Shown piece by piece: positions 1-9,078 of a stretch of 64,000 nt of DNA. The DNA comes from Peribacillus muralis (GTDB lineage: Bacteria > Bacillota > Bacilli > Bacillales > DSM-1321), in contig NZ_CP017080.1 in assembly GCF_001645685.2 (NCBI RefSeq), positions 3,835,051-3,899,050 of the forward strand, read 5' to 3'. The notes beneath the pieces were generated by a model, which worked only from the letters and a program-made list of their open reading frames with translations, searched no databases and was not told the DNA's origin. Both the position numbers and the translations under genes were made by a program. Each line of letters starts with the position of its first letter. The stretch's first letter is position 1.

Positions 1-72
1 TTCAATCCCCTTCAGCACGTCACTGATTTCTTCATTCCATTCCACCAAGGCCTTTTTCACATGCTCCTCCAC
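1..72 (-). CDS. 5' end of an unidentified gene (partial)
   Basis: An open frame runs off the left edge of the window. From a GTG at 72 it reads [16 protein letters not shown] and continues to position 1. A second GTG at 60 has a better placed GGAGG just upstream and may be the real start. Only about 24 residues are visible; they are charged and probably helical. I do not recognise the family. A reading frame with a plausible ribosome site is all that supports it. Confidence 0.4.
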   Translation of the reverse strand, partial: MEEHVKKALVEWNEEISDVLKGIE

Positions 73-266
73 CCTTAATCCCCCTCATTCACTGTCGAAT
101 CCGACTCGATAAAGTACACATTGTATCAAACATTCATGTCTGTTTCTTTTCTGCTTATTTACTGAACATATACGTTTCATTAAAAACAGATAACAAACCT
201 CACGAAACACTTTTTATCCTTCACATACTATATACGGTGACGAAGATAACCGATGGAGGTGATAAG

Positions 267-761
267 ATGATTCATACAGTCAAGTCAGGGGAAACGCTGG
301 GGCAAATATCCAGAGACTACCGTACGCCAATGGAATCGATCATCCTGGCTAACCCGTCCATAAACCCTAACGTCATTTATCCGGGGCAAGCCATCATCAT
401 ACCCGGCTTTCCTCCTCCTGATTCCCTTCCGTACCAGATTGATGTATCGATAAACAACCGAACGCTAAGGCTTCTGAAGGATGGCGTCCTGCAAAAACAA
501 TACCCGATCGCCGTTGGCAGGATATTGTTCACAACCCCGGTAGGTCAGTTCATCATCGTCAATAAAGAACCCAACCCTGGCGGCCCATTCGGTACGATGT
601 GGATGAGTTTATCCAAGGAGCATTACGGGATTCATGGAACGAATGACCCCAGCTCGATCGGGAAAGCCGTATCCAAGGGCTGCATTCGCATGCACAACCG
701 GGATGTCGAGGAATTATCTAAAATCGTTCCAATCGGGACATCGGTGACGATTCATCCGTAA
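267..761 (+). CDS. ykuD: LysM-YkuD L,D-transpeptidase
   Basis: This 164-residue protein has an N-terminal LysM repeat (about residues 1-46, starting [18 protein letters not shown]) and a C-terminal YkuD catalytic domain. The catalytic signature [20 protein letters not shown] contains the conserved His, Gly and nucleophilic Cys. Domain order and length match B. subtilis YkuD (LdtBs). Members of the family form 3-3 cross-links in peptidoglycan and are linked to the spore or cell wall. I chose the ATG at 267 over an in-frame GTG at 237 because GGAGGTGAT lies just before it. There is no signal peptide, as in YkuD. It is a single gene followed by a hairpin terminator. Confidence 0.93.
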   Translation: MIHTVKSGETLGQISRDYRTPMESIILANPSINPNVIYPGQAIIIPGFPPPDSLPYQIDVSINNRTLRLLKDGVLQKQYPIAVGRILFTTPVGQFIIVNKEPNPGGPFGTMWMSLSKEHYGIHGTNDPSSIGKAVSKGCIRMHNRDVEELSKIVPIGTSVTIHP

Positions 762-770
762 ACGAAAATG

Positions 771-801
771 AGCCGACGAGATTATCCCATCGGCTTTTTT
801 T
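771..801 (+). terminator. Terminator after ykuD
   Basis: AGCCGA and TCGGCT form a stem followed by a run of seven T. It sits just past the ykuD stop codon. Confidence 0.75.
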
Positions 802-854
802 AGCTATTCACTTAAGAAATTACACGTGAAGGAATGTCCCCCTGAAGCTCGGCT

Positions 855-1136
855 TTATAGCCGAACCTTAACCTCGGTACCGTCCTTGGCCTTGACATCC
901 ACTAAGACGAGCCCTTTGTAATTTTTCAATTCCTCGATGAACGGCTTTAGCGTTTTTTTGTCTAATAGAGGAAAGGTAAAGTCCACTTTTTTTCTTTCGA
1001 AGTGCTCTTTTGTCCACTTGTTTACAAGTTGATGAACCAATTTGGAAAACAAAATGGAAATCACCATGTTTAAAAGAGCATACGGAACCGGGATGGAAAA
1101 TCGAACGTCTTTTGCTTTCACTTTTACATGCATCAT
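855..1136 (-). CDS. Small YvlB/SHOCT-operon partner protein
   Basis: A 93-residue protein, last of a three-gene operon (DUF2089 protein, SHOCT-like protein, this). Residues 14-40 are hydrophobic; the C-terminal half is charged and ends in a beta-rich KAKDGTEVKVRL. It resembles the end of the preceding 129-residue protein (IVDIKSANGDTVSVFID), so the two look like paralogous halves of one domain type. The start lies 9 bases after the upstream stop, so translation is probably coupled. No enzyme motif is seen. The function is unknown; by context it may work with the DUF2089 regulator at the membrane. Confidence 0.7.
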   Translation of the reverse strand: MMHVKVKAKDVRFSIPVPYALLNMVISILFSKLVHQLVNKWTKEHFERKKVDFTFPLLDKKTLKPFIEELKNYKGLVLVDVKAKDGTEVKVRL

Positions 1137-1145
1137 CCGTACATC

Positions 1146-1535
1146 CTAATCGATGAAGACGGAAACGGTATCCCCGTTTGCCGATTTAATATCAACGATT
1201 TGGCCGTCCAATTCGTTTTCGATTGCCTCAATAACAAGGTTTATGTCGATATCCTTCATGTATTTTTCCGATTGGGGGATACTCGCTGCGATGCTATGTC
1301 CAGCCATTAACACTACTTTGACCAGTTTTATCGGCAAATTGACCGTGACGTTATCCTCTTCGGCTGATACCACACGAATTTTCAATGTTTTATCTAAGTA
1401 TTTATTCGATTTTTCAACAGGCTTCTTACTTGTTTCTTCTTTCTCCTTTAATACTTGAATCAGCTCTGCTCCCTTATCCGCGTCAATCTTCCCTTCTTGA
1501 ACCATGGTCAACACTCTTGTAATTTCCTCTTTCAT
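1146..1535 (-). CDS. SHOCT-like domain protein
   Basis: A 129-residue protein. Residues 1-30 (MKEEITRVLTMVQEGKIDAD...) form a short helical SHOCT-like segment, as found at the N terminus of YvlB-type proteins and in DUF2089 neighbours. A charged linker and a beta-rich C-terminal domain follow. GGGAGG precedes the ATG. It lies 15 bases after the DUF2089 gene and 9 before the next, so it is mid-operon. The same helical motif (EITPEEAIKLLKDE) ends the DUF2089 protein, suggesting the two interact through it. That is inference; the biochemical role is not known. Confidence 0.75.
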   Translation of the reverse strand: MKEEITRVLTMVQEGKIDADKGAELIQVLKEKEETSKKPVEKSNKYLDKTLKIRVVSAEEDNVTVNLPIKLVKVVLMAGHSIAASIPQSEKYMKDIDINLVIEAIENELDGQIVDIKSANGDTVSVFID

Positions 1536-1550
1536 CTGATCATTTCCTCC

Positions 1551-1916
1551 CTATTCATCTTTTAAGAGCTTAATGGCTTCTTCTGGTGTGATCTCGCCAT
1601 TTTCCAGCATGGTGACAACTTTTTTCTCGTCCACTTCATTTTTCTTCTTCTGCACATATCCAAGGGATGAAATGATGTCCGTTAGCTTGCCCCGAACCGT
1701 TGGATACGAAATCCCCAGTTCCTTTTCCACTTCCTTGATGTTCCCTCTGCATGTTAGAAATACTTCCACAAAATGAAGCTGATCCTTCGATAAGGATGCC
1801 AGCTTAGACAACTCAAACTCATTTTCAATCGTAGTCTGACAATGAGAGCACGACAGCTTTGTAATGTTCAATGTATTACTGCAAACAGGACAATTAGTGA
1901 TTAATTTATACGCCAT
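1551..1916 (-). CDS. DUF2089 zinc-ribbon/HTH protein
   Basis: A 121-residue protein with an N-terminal zinc ribbon (CPVCSNT...CSHCQ), then a helix-turn-helix (VEKELGISYPTVRGKL) and a SHOCT-like C-terminal tail. This order is typical of DUF2089. Such proteins are presumed transcription regulators that control their own small operon. It is the first gene of the operon and is preceded by GAGGAAGGG. The upstream region to 2100 is extremely AT-rich and probably carries the promoter. Confidence 0.85.
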   Translation of the reverse strand: MAYKLITNCPVCSNTLNITKLSCSHCQTTIENEFELSKLASLSKDQLHFVEVFLTCRGNIKEVEKELGISYPTVRGKLTDIISSLGYVQKKKNEVDEKKVVTMLENGEITPEEAIKLLKDE

Positions 1917-2097
1917 AATAAAATCCCTTCCTCTTCGTTAATGCGATTATAAACCAACTAATTAAAAAAATAAATGATAAAATTAAATTTTTAAATAAAT
2001 AAAATCAATAATATTAATAAAAATTGTTAAAAATATTGATTTTAACCTTAATGATTAAATCAACTTCAGTACACAGACTGCTTTGTATACGAAAAAA

Positions 2098-2120
2098 ATG
2101 GCAGGGATCCCCACTGCCAT
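2098..2120 (-). terminator. Terminator after the small membrane protein
   Basis: ATGGCAG/CTGCCAT stem; on the minus strand it is followed by seven T. It lies 21 bases past the stop of the 71-residue gene. The stretch 1917-2097 beyond it is more than 80 percent A+T with no gene, and is likely the promoter region of the DUF2089 operon. Confidence 0.7.
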
Positions 2121-2141
2121 TCATGCGCTCATATAAAAACC

Positions 2142-2357
2142 TTACTTTTTACTATTGATCATTTTCCAAAAGAATAAGAACCAGAGGATTATACAAAAAA
2201 CCAGCACGTATAAATGAAAGAAATCGAAGTTTAGAACAATGTAAGTTACACTAAAAATGACAGGCAATAGCAGCCCTGCAAGTATAGTGGATTTTTTAAC
2301 GAGCTTATATTGCAAATAGCAAAGACCTGCCATGATTATAATAAGAAAAAAAAACAT
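2142..2357 (-). CDS. Small two/three-TM membrane protein
   Basis: A 71-residue, very hydrophobic protein with segments at about residues 1-15, 24-42 and 47-65 and a basic C terminus (KMINSKK). AAGGAATGATATC precedes the ATG, and a hairpin terminator follows the stop, so it is likely a real single gene. No family is recognised; function unknown. Confidence 0.6.
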   Translation of the reverse strand: MFFFLIIIMAGLCYLQYKLVKKSTILAGLLLPVIFSVTYIVLNFDFFHLYVLVFCIILWFLFFWKMINSKK

Positions 2358-2396
2358 GATATCATTCCTTCATTATTTTTTTCCTAACTGAACACC

Positions 2397-2426
2397 TTGA
2401 CTCTATATAGATTAATATAATATAAG
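2397..2426 (+). promoter_or_regulatory. Possible SigA promoter upstream of the aldo/keto reductase
   Basis: TTGACT, 18 bases, TATAAG. It lies about 180 bases before the AKR start, leaving a long leader (2430-2607) in which I see no known riboswitch. Confidence 0.35.
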
Positions 2427-2607
2427 CTCGTCAAAATATAAACAGCTGTAGGGAATCCCGATGTAACGGTTGCTAAATCTTGATAACTACCAGGCGTGTG
2501 TGTCACAATCAAAAAGAGAACCGGAGATTCACACGTGACGTGAAGACAGGACTGGTGACGGACTTACAGACTCTGTACTTCATGACAAATAAGGGGGATA
2601 TCATTCA

Positions 2608-3525
2608 ATGAGGACAATGAAATTTGGAAGCAGCACATTAGAAGTGCCAGTCGTTTCAGTCGGCTGCATGCGAATCAATTCGCTGGACAAGACCGAGGCT
2701 GAGCACTTTGTGCAAACGGCGCTGGAATTGGGCGCGAACTTCTTCGACCATGCTGATATTTATGGCAGCGGCGAATGTGAGGAAATTTTTGCTGACGCCA
2801 TCGGGATGAACCCGAGCATTCGGGAAAAGATCATCGTGCAATCCAAGTGCGGCATACGCAAGGGGATGTTCGACTTTTCCAAGGAGCATATCCTCGAATC
2901 GGTGGACGCAAGCCTGAAGCGCCTGAAAACGGATTATCTGGATACGTTTCTTCTTCACCGCCCGGATACGTTAATGGAGCCGGAAGAAGTGGCGGAGGCC
3001 TTCGATATTCTTGAAAACTCGGGAAAAGTGCGTCATTTCGGCGTTTCCAACCAAAACCCGATGCAAATCCAGCTGCTGAAAAAATCGGTCAAGCAGCCGA
3101 TCGTGGCCAACCAGCTGCAATTAAGCATCACGAACGCCAACATGATTTCCAATGGCTTTAATGTGAATATGGAAAATGAACAAGCCGTGAACCGCGACGG
3201 CAGTGTGCTCGATTTTTGCAGACTGAACGATATTACGATTCAGCCTTGGTCACCCTTCCAATACGGATTCTTTGAAGGCGTTTTCCTTGGAAACGACAAG
3301 TTCCCTGAATTGAACAAACAAATCGATGAAATCGCTAGCAAATATGACGTCAGCAACACGACGATTGTCATCGCCTGGATCCTGCGCCACCCCGCGCACA
3401 TGCAGCCGGTCATCGGGACGATGAATGTAGGCCGCTTAAAGGATTGCTGCCAGGCAACCGAAATCAAGCTAACACGCGAAGAATGGTATAGCATCTATCG
3501 CGCGGCAGGCAATGTGCTGCCGTAA
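2608..3525 (+). CDS. Aldo/keto reductase
   Basis: A 305-residue cytosolic NADPH-dependent oxidoreductase of the AKR superfamily, closest in layout to the YcsN/YdhF group. The catalytic tetrad can be seen: Asp and Tyr in FDHADIYGSGECEE, Lys in VQSKCGI and His in LLHRPDTLMEPEEV. The C-terminal cofactor region reads PVIGTMNVGRLKDC. AAGGGGGATATC precedes the ATG. It is monocistronic and ends in a hairpin terminator. The physiological carbonyl substrate cannot be told from sequence. Confidence 0.92.
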   Translation: MRTMKFGSSTLEVPVVSVGCMRINSLDKTEAEHFVQTALELGANFFDHADIYGSGECEEIFADAIGMNPSIREKIIVQSKCGIRKGMFDFSKEHILESVDASLKRLKTDYLDTFLLHRPDTLMEPEEVAEAFDILENSGKVRHFGVSNQNPMQIQLLKKSVKQPIVANQLQLSITNANMISNGFNVNMENEQAVNRDGSVLDFCRLNDITIQPWSPFQYGFFEGVFLGNDKFPELNKQIDEIASKYDVSNTTIVIAWILRHPAHMQPVIGTMNVGRLKDCCQATEIKLTREEWYSIYRAAGNVLP

Positions 3526-3530
3526 AACCC

Positions 3531-3574
3531 AAAAGGGGCATGAATCCGGAAACCAACCGGTCTCATGCCTTTTA
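3531..3574 (+). terminator. Terminator after the aldo/keto reductase
   Basis: An AAAAGG(GG)CATGA...TCATGCCTTTT stem with a two-base bulge and an inner ATCCGG/CCGGT arm, followed by TTTTAATTT. Confidence 0.65.
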
Positions 3575-3648
3575 ATTTCACTTTAATTCGTTGATGATTG
3601 TAATGATTCTTCATACGTACCAGACACGTTAAGCCCAGCTTAAAACTT

Positions 3649-3686
3649 CCCCTCCAATTGTTAGCTGTGACTAACAATTGGAGGGG
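3649..3686. repeat. Palindromic element, copy 1 (CCAATTGTTAG core)
   Basis: A perfect 16-bp inverted repeat (arms 3649-3664 and 3671-3686) with a 6-base loop, 21 bases past the stop of the chemoreceptor gene. The arms contain CCTCCAATTGTTAG. A related, less perfect element lies at 5557-5611. It may act as a terminator but has only a short T run, so a REP-like repeat is also possible. Confidence 0.7.
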
Positions 3687-3707
3687 CAGCTCCGTTTCTA
3701 TTTTTCG

Positions 3708-5393
3708 TTACGCCTTGAAGCGAGAAATCATCTCCTGCAATTCCTCCGCCAATTTGTTCAACGAAATGGTCGCATTAGAGACCTCCTCAATTGAGGCCAA
3801 CTGCTGTTCACTGGCAGCTGCTGCTGTTTCAGTACCGGATAGCGTTTCCTGTGACCCTTCAGCAATGATTTCTATGGTGAGTTGCAGGTCATCAAAGCCA
3901 GTCTTTATAAACTGGGTAGAGGCTGCCACTTCTTGAATTTGAGATGTTACCTGCTCAATTAAAATTAATATTTCTTCAAAGTTTGTTACCGTTTCTTCAG
4001 AATGCTTGATTCCAGAGTCTACGTTATCTCTTACAATTTGAATATTAGTAACGGTCTCGTTTGATTCATTTTGAATGATCGAAACGAGCTCATGGATATC
4101 ATTCGCAGATTGGTTCGTTTGATCGGCTAATTTTCTAACCTCCTCTGCAACAACGGCAAATCCTTTTCCATGCTCCCCGGCTCTAGCAGCCTCAATTGCA
4201 GCATTTAATGCAAGTAAATTCGTCTGACCTGAAATATCAGTAATCAGAGTGGAGATTTCTTTAATTTTTGTCGCGCTGAATACTAATGAGGTGACTCCCT
4301 TATCCGCCATGTCAACTGACAGATTGATAGATTTCATCTGCTCAAGCATTTCTTTTACTGAGCTTGAACCGCTTTCAGCCTGCTCTCTCATAGTTGATGA
4401 TACTTCCGCTACCTTTGATGTATTCGAAGCAACCGAAACGATGCTGTTAAGTGAATCATTCACCGACTTTAAACTTTTACCTGTCAATTGGCTTTGTTCA
4501 CGATTTTTCTCCGTTATCTCTTGCATCGTTTCCGTGATGTGATCCGATGTTACGATGGACTGCTCGGTACTAGCCGAGAGCTCTTCAGAAGCAGCGGCCA
4601 CTTGTTCAGATGATATGCCAATTTGAGAAATCATTTGTCTAAGCGAATCCACGAAACTATTAAACGACTTAGCTAGTTGACCAAATTCATTATTGCCCCT
4701 AATCTCCATATGCTTAGTTAAATCAGCATCACCTGTAGCTATTTCTTCTAATTGACGATTTAACGTTCCAAGTGGTTGAAGGATGGACCTTAACAGCAAA
4801 ATACATAACGTAATTCCAACTATCGATGAAGCAATGGCCAGGAAGAGAAAGGCGTCTCTACTCAACTGAGAATAACGGTCATTTAAAGCTTGGATATTGG
4901 AAACATCCGTGTTAAGAGTTTCCACTAATTCATTTACTGAAGGATCCAGCTCTTCTTTCCTAAGCGTTCTTTCTTCTCCAAAGTGCAGGTTTTTGGCTCC
5001 TTCATGATCTTCTTTATACAGGCTAATCACTTGCTGGTTCATTTCCCAAAAATCATTAAAGTCCTCTTCCAGCTTATTTATATTCTCCCCGTGTTTCTTT
5101 TCCTTATTAAGCCCCTTAATTGTTTCGATTTTCTTATATACATCATTTGCTTTTTCTTCCATCCCTTCGGTAAATTGTTTATCCCCCGTTATGATAAATG
5201 CCCTTTCATCATTTGATAAACCGGCAAGGCGATATTGAATTCCAATCACACTCTTTTGAATTTCCAACTTATCTTGAAGGATGGAATCCCTTTCTGATGA
5301 TGCCTTTATTACATAAACAGCAAAACTACCCAATATTAGAATGGTCCCAATAAGAATAGATACTGTAGTGATCAATCTCGTTTTAATTTTCAA
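3708..5393 (-). CDS. Methyl-accepting chemotaxis protein
   Basis: A 561-residue chemoreceptor. It has an N-terminal TM helix (about residues 7-27), a helical periplasm-type 4HB sensor of about 160 residues, a second TM helix (about 180-200), a HAMP domain, and a long cytoplasmic signalling coiled coil. The hairpin tip carries the near-invariant [20 protein letters not shown], which binds CheA/CheW. The start is a TTG at 5393 with AGGAG before it, giving the usual MKIKTRLI N terminus; the frame extends 14 codons further with no ribosome site. A SigD-like promoter lies upstream. The ligand is unknown. Confidence 0.93.
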   Translation of the reverse strand: MKIKTRLITTVSILIGTILILGSFAVYVIKASSERDSILQDKLEIQKSVIGIQYRLAGLSNDERAFIITGDKQFTEGMEEKANDVYKKIETIKGLNKEKKHGENINKLEEDFNDFWEMNQQVISLYKEDHEGAKNLHFGEERTLRKEELDPSVNELVETLNTDVSNIQALNDRYSQLSRDAFLFLAIASSIVGITLCILLLRSILQPLGTLNRQLEEIATGDADLTKHMEIRGNNEFGQLAKSFNSFVDSLRQMISQIGISSEQVAAASEELSASTEQSIVTSDHITETMQEITEKNREQSQLTGKSLKSVNDSLNSIVSVASNTSKVAEVSSTMREQAESGSSSVKEMLEQMKSINLSVDMADKGVTSLVFSATKIKEISTLITDISGQTNLLALNAAIEAARAGEHGKGFAVVAEEVRKLADQTNQSANDIHELVSIIQNESNETVTNIQIVRDNVDSGIKHSEETVTNFEEILILIEQVTSQIQEVAASTQFIKTGFDDLQLTIEIIAEGSQETLSGTETAAAASEQQLASIEEVSNATISLNKLAEELQEMISRFKA

Positions 5394-5444
5394 CTCGTTA
5401 CATCTCCTAAAATGCAATATATGTTCAACATTCAATCATCATAT

Positions 5445-5471
5445 ATATCGGAACCCCAGCTCCTTTATTAA
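5445..5471 (-). promoter_or_regulatory. SigD-like promoter of the chemoreceptor
   Basis: On the minus strand: TTAA, 15 bases, TCCGATAT. The B. subtilis SigD consensus is TAAA-N15-GCCGATAT, so spacing is exact and 10 of 12 bases match. It ends 52 bases before the TTG start. Motility sigma control is expected for chemoreceptors. Confidence 0.6.
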
Positions 5472-5556
5472 GATAAATACATTTAGCAGCAAAAAAAATT
5501 AAAGCCGCCTCCATGGCAGCTCACTAATCGGAGCTACAACAAAAAAGCCCTACCAA

Positions 5557-5611
5557 TGTGTACTGTCCCCCAATCGTTAGACACATCTAACAATGGGAGG
5601 CGCAGTTCACA
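5557..5611. repeat. Palindromic element, copy 2
   Basis: An imperfect 55-bp inverted repeat: TGTGTACTG...CGTTAGA outer/inner blocks face TCTAAC...CAGTTCACA around a short loop. The core CAAT(C)GTTAG/CTAACAATGGGAGG is shared with the element at 3649-3686. It lies between the MocR gene stop and the chemoreceptor promoter. Confidence 0.6.
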
Positions 5612-5644
5612 TTTTAGCGGGCTCCATTTTTATCTGTACTTACC

Positions 5645-7021
5645 CTAAATCGGCAAAAAGTTGGTTGGCTTTCCATGAATTTTCCTGCTGTCAAGGACGG
5701 AAATGCAGTCAGCCAGCAGCTTGATCCCAGGTACAATTTGACTCTCGTTCACTTGGGAGATGCTCAATCGAATCAGATTTTCCTTTTTATATGGAGGCAA
5801 AAACATCCTGGAGGCATCATCCACATAGACATGCTGCTCGTGCAGCAGCTGGACGACCTGCTTCGCCTTCACATTTCCGGGCAAGCTTATGGAAAGATAA
5901 AATCCTGAAGCCGGTTTTGAAAAGGAAGTGTTAGCCGGCAGCCATGCTTCACAGGCTTCTTGAACGAGAAGCATTTTCTTTTGGTACACCTCTTTCACTT
6001 TTTTAAGATGGCTATGTAACATCCCGCTTTTTAAATAAATTTCCAGCGCACCTTGGGAAAGTGCCGAGCTCGTAAAATCCACACAGAATTTAGCCTGCAA
6101 AAAATCCCTCATCATGATAGCTGGCAGAACGACCGTACCAATCCGCAAGCCCGGAAGAAAAATTTTCGAAAGGCTTTTAATATAAATCACCCGCCCCGAA
6201 GGATCAAATGAAAATAACGGATCAGCTTTCGAATCCGGATCAAGGTCTCCTAAAATATCATCCTCGACGATATAGACATCGTATTTTTCCGCCAGCTCAA
6301 CGATTTTTTTCTTCTCACGATTCGTATAACCATGTCCAAGCGGATTGTGAAATCTCGGGACGATATAGAAAAATTTTATATCATTATTGCGAAACATGTA
6401 TTCCAGCCGATCAAGATCGATCCCTTCCATCGTTAATTCTATCCCAAAAACGGTAGCCTGCTGCAGATGGAGGGACTCGATGAAGCCGAAATACGTAGGC
6501 TGTTCGATCAAAATATTGTTTTTCCCATTTGGAAAAGCCAGAGAAACCAATAAATGAAGGGCTTGCTGCGAGCCAGATACAACGACCAAGCTTTCCGGCT
6601 CGGTGAACACCTGCAGATTTTGCAGATAGTTCACCAATTGCACGCGCAGCGAATACAGCCCTTGTGGATCGGAATAGGTAAAAAGCTCTTCTTTGTATGT
6701 GTCAATGGCCTGATTCAAACAATGCTGAAACTCCACATAAGGCATGATATTTTTATCCGGACCGGCAGACAAAAAATCAATCACCTCCTGCTCCTCCCTC
6801 GCTTGCTGAAAGTCATTGACCACATAATATCCGCTTTTCGGAACGGAATAAATGACATGCTCTTTTTCAAGCTCATCATAAGCTTTCATGACCGTGCTCT
6901 TGCTGCAGCCATAATCCTCGGACACCTTCCGGACAGAAGGAAGCTTACTCCCTGCCGTAAGGGTACCCTCCTCCAGCCGGCTCTTCATGTCTTCCATGAT
7001 TCTATTGTATTTCAAGCTCAT
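5645..7021 (-). CDS. MocR-type GntR/aminotransferase regulator
   Basis: A 458-residue fusion regulator. Residues 1-70 form a GntR winged helix-turn-helix (SKLPSVRKVSEDYGCSKSTV). The rest is a fold-type I aminotransferase domain, with PLP-site sequence KSLSKIFLPGLRIG (Schiff-base Lys) and VEDDILGDLD. MocR proteins sense PLP or amino-acid-like ligands and usually control a divergent neighbour. Here that is an EamA exporter, with matching half-sites between the two genes. The ATG at 7021 follows GGAGGG at good spacing; an upstream in-frame ATG at 7060 lacks one. The regulated metabolite is unknown. Confidence 0.9.
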   Translation of the reverse strand: MSLKYNRIMEDMKSRLEEGTLTAGSKLPSVRKVSEDYGCSKSTVMKAYDELEKEHVIYSVPKSGYYVVNDFQQAREEQEVIDFLSAGPDKNIMPYVEFQHCLNQAIDTYKEELFTYSDPQGLYSLRVQLVNYLQNLQVFTEPESLVVVSGSQQALHLLVSLAFPNGKNNILIEQPTYFGFIESLHLQQATVFGIELTMEGIDLDRLEYMFRNNDIKFFYIVPRFHNPLGHGYTNREKKKIVELAEKYDVYIVEDDILGDLDPDSKADPLFSFDPSGRVIYIKSLSKIFLPGLRIGTVVLPAIMMRDFLQAKFCVDFTSSALSQGALEIYLKSGMLHSHLKKVKEVYQKKMLLVQEACEAWLPANTSFSKPASGFYLSISLPGNVKAKQVVQLLHEQHVYVDDASRMFLPPYKKENLIRLSISQVNESQIVPGIKLLADCISVLDSRKIHGKPTNFLPI

Positions 7022-7038
7022 CCTGTCGCCCTCCCTCC

Positions 7039-7138
7039 ATCTGTACCAGGACAGATTCACAAAAAACTGGTTTATTTTTCATCCCTGTACTCATATTATG
7101 TTAATTATAACAAAACTATTTTTATAAATGGTACAGAT
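7039..7138. promoter_or_regulatory. Putative MocR operator half-sites
   Basis: ATCTGTACCA at 7039-7048 and its exact reverse complement TGGTACAGAT at 7129-7138 flank the divergent intergenic region. A third partial copy, CCTGTACTC, is at 7084-7092. Two or three spaced repeats are typical of MocR/PdxR binding regions, and this spacing would place sites over both promoters. Inference from position and symmetry. Confidence 0.5.
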
Positions 7139-7171
7139 TTGAAACAACTAATAGAATGGGAGCTGGATAGG

Positions 7172-8074
7172 ATGCAGGGAGAAAAAAGAGAAAAACTCGG
7201 ATTATTATTAGGATTGGTCGGTGTCATTTGTTTTAGCTTAACGCTCCCTGCTACAAGGATTGCCGTCGAGCATTTCGGAACGACAATCGTCGGCTTAGGC
7301 AGAACGGTCGTTGCGGCCATGTTAGTCGCGGTCGTATTGCTCATTCGTAAGGAAAAATTACCCTCACCCCGACAATTCAAAAGTCTCCTGATCGTTGCGA
7401 TCGGCGCCGTTTTAGGATTTCCGCTCCTCACCTCGTGGGCCATGGAAGACCTGCCCGTGTCACATGGCGCAGTGGAGGTGGCGCTTTTGCCATTAGCGAC
7501 AGCCGGATTTGCCATGCTTCGGGCCGGCGAAATACCCTCGCTCAAATTCTGGATCTCAAGCGCAATCGGCTCCTTGGCCGTCATCATCTATGCCCTCCAT
7601 CTTGGATTCGGCTCACTGCAATATGCCGACCTAGCCCTGCTGACAGCCGTCATCATCCTCGGCCTCAGCTACGCGGAAGGAGGAAAATTAGCGAAGGAAC
7701 TAGGCAGCTGGCAGGTGATTGCCTGGGCAATCATCATCGGTGCCCCCTTCTTCATCATTCCGGTCGCCCTAAGCATGACAACGGAAATGCTCCATGCACC
7801 CATCCAAGCCTGGATCAGCTTCATCTATCTCGCCGTCGTCAGCCAATTCCTCGCCTACGTCGCCTGGTACAGCGGAATGGCACTAGGCGGAATAGCCAGG
7901 GTCAGCCAAATCCAATACCTGCAGCCATTTTTGATGATATTATTTGCCACCCTATTTCTACATGAATCGATCACCTATTTTACGATTGTAATCGCTGTGA
8001 TTGTCGTGTTTTCCGTTATTTTTGGGAAGGGTGCCAGTGTACGGAAGAAGGTGGAGGTGGCTGGGGAGGGGTGA
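7172..8074 (+). CDS. EamA/DMT-family transporter
   Basis: A 300-residue integral membrane protein with about ten hydrophobic segments, in two EamA repeats (first near LGLLLGLVGVICFSLTLPATR, second near WQVIAWAIIIGAPFF). The drug/metabolite transporter family mostly exports amino acids or other small metabolites. It is divergent from the MocR regulator, the usual arrangement for a regulated exporter. I use the ATG at 7172. The same frame stays open far upstream through the MocR gene, but that part is an antisense shadow. The substrate is unknown. Confidence 0.87.
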   Translation: MQGEKREKLGLLLGLVGVICFSLTLPATRIAVEHFGTTIVGLGRTVVAAMLVAVVLLIRKEKLPSPRQFKSLLIVAIGAVLGFPLLTSWAMEDLPVSHGAVEVALLPLATAGFAMLRAGEIPSLKFWISSAIGSLAVIIYALHLGFGSLQYADLALLTAVIILGLSYAEGGKLAKELGSWQVIAWAIIIGAPFFIIPVALSMTTEMLHAPIQAWISFIYLAVVSQFLAYVAWYSGMALGGIARVSQIQYLQPFLMILFATLFLHESITYFTIVIAVIVVFSVIFGKGASVRKKVEVAGEG

Positions 8075-8148
8075 TTGTCGCCTTGAAATAAGAGCCTTGC
8101 TATCTGTAAGGCCCTTAATCTTGTTCAATGAAATTACATGCTCCTTAA

Positions 8149-8652
8149 TCAGATCATCAGAGCCATCAAATCCTCATCATAATAGTGCCCCTTATATTTT
8201 AAAGCATGTCGTTCTGTAACATAAACCTCAAACCCCAAAGACTTATATAGCTTCTTTGCAGAGACATTCGTGGAAACAACCGTTAGATTAAGCTGTTCCA
8301 ATCCATCACACTCCTGCGCCCTGCGAATAAGCTCCTTCATTAATGATTTCCCTAACCCCTGACCACGATTGCCCGGAGCAATGTACATCCCGAAAACATT
8401 CCCTTTATGCCTGGTCTTGAGATTGCTTTCACGTACAAAAGTAACCATTCCCACTAAAGATTCTCCATCATCAAAAGCACCAACCATGTACTTATCCCCT
8501 GTCGGCTTCACTCTCTCCTTAACCGTCTCTAATGAAAATCCCGCCTCTCTCTCATAAGTTGAACCAAATGCTTCAGGATTCAACTTCAAGGCTTGCAATC
8601 GCACCTTCTGGTATAACTGGGCATCGCACTCTTGTAAAATACGAATATTCAT
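8149..8652 (-). CDS. GNAT N-acetyltransferase
   Basis: A 167-residue GNAT-fold acetyltransferase. Motif A, the acetyl-CoA pyrophosphate loop, reads MYIAPGNRGQGLGKSLMKEL. Motif B includes NVSAKKLYKSLGFEVY. GGAGGGAGTAGCTG precedes the ATG. The substrate cannot be inferred. It is a single gene, convergent with the EamA transporter. Confidence 0.88.
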   Translation of the reverse strand: MNIRILQECDAQLYQKVRLQALKLNPEAFGSTYEREAGFSLETVKERVKPTGDKYMVGAFDDGESLVGMVTFVRESNLKTRHKGNVFGMYIAPGNRGQGLGKSLMKELIRRAQECDGLEQLNLTVVSTNVSAKKLYKSLGFEVYVTERHALKYKGHYYDEDLMALMI

Positions 8653-9078
8653 CAGCTACTCCCTCCGTTTACTTTGCATGAGATACAGTTTGTATATTGG
8701 ATTCTGTTTAAGGGGATTGATGTCCTGCTTAGGCTGACTTGCTTTTAAATGTCTATGATCCATTCAACCGTTAAATGAGTTGGGATATTACAAGAATTAA
8801 TGACCAACTCTAAAAGAAAAAAAGTGGATCTATGTATTAACCATAGCATCCACTATTCATTCTCCCCTGCTTCTCGGCCAATTTTTATTGATCGGCCATT
8901 ATTAAAACATCAGTGTAACCATAATATAATGATCATGGCGCCATCCATGGTACCAGTCTGTGCATCGGTGTCATGCCAAAACCAATGGATTTGGAGGATA
9001 TTTAAGGGAAATTCTATTTACATTTAAATACGAGTTTTAAAAAACCACTTTTAGTTTATAAGCCCTTTCATATGAAAT
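8653..9078. other. 426-base stretch without a convincing gene
   Basis: Both strands were read. The longest plus frame (75 codons, from 8800) has no ribosome site and odd composition. On the minus strand short frames interrupted by stops read pieces such as HDTDAQTGTMDGAM, which could be a decayed gene, but I cannot name a family. It separates housekeeping DNA from the AT-rich island. Confidence 0.4.

Noticed and set aside
6554..7171. A long plus-strand frame upstream of the EamA transporter start
   Set aside because: It is antisense to the MocR gene, has no transporter-like sequence and no ribosome site; the frame merely stays open.
8800..9027. A 75-codon plus frame in the gap before the helicase
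   Set aside because: No ribosome site, no neighbours in the same direction, no family resemblance.
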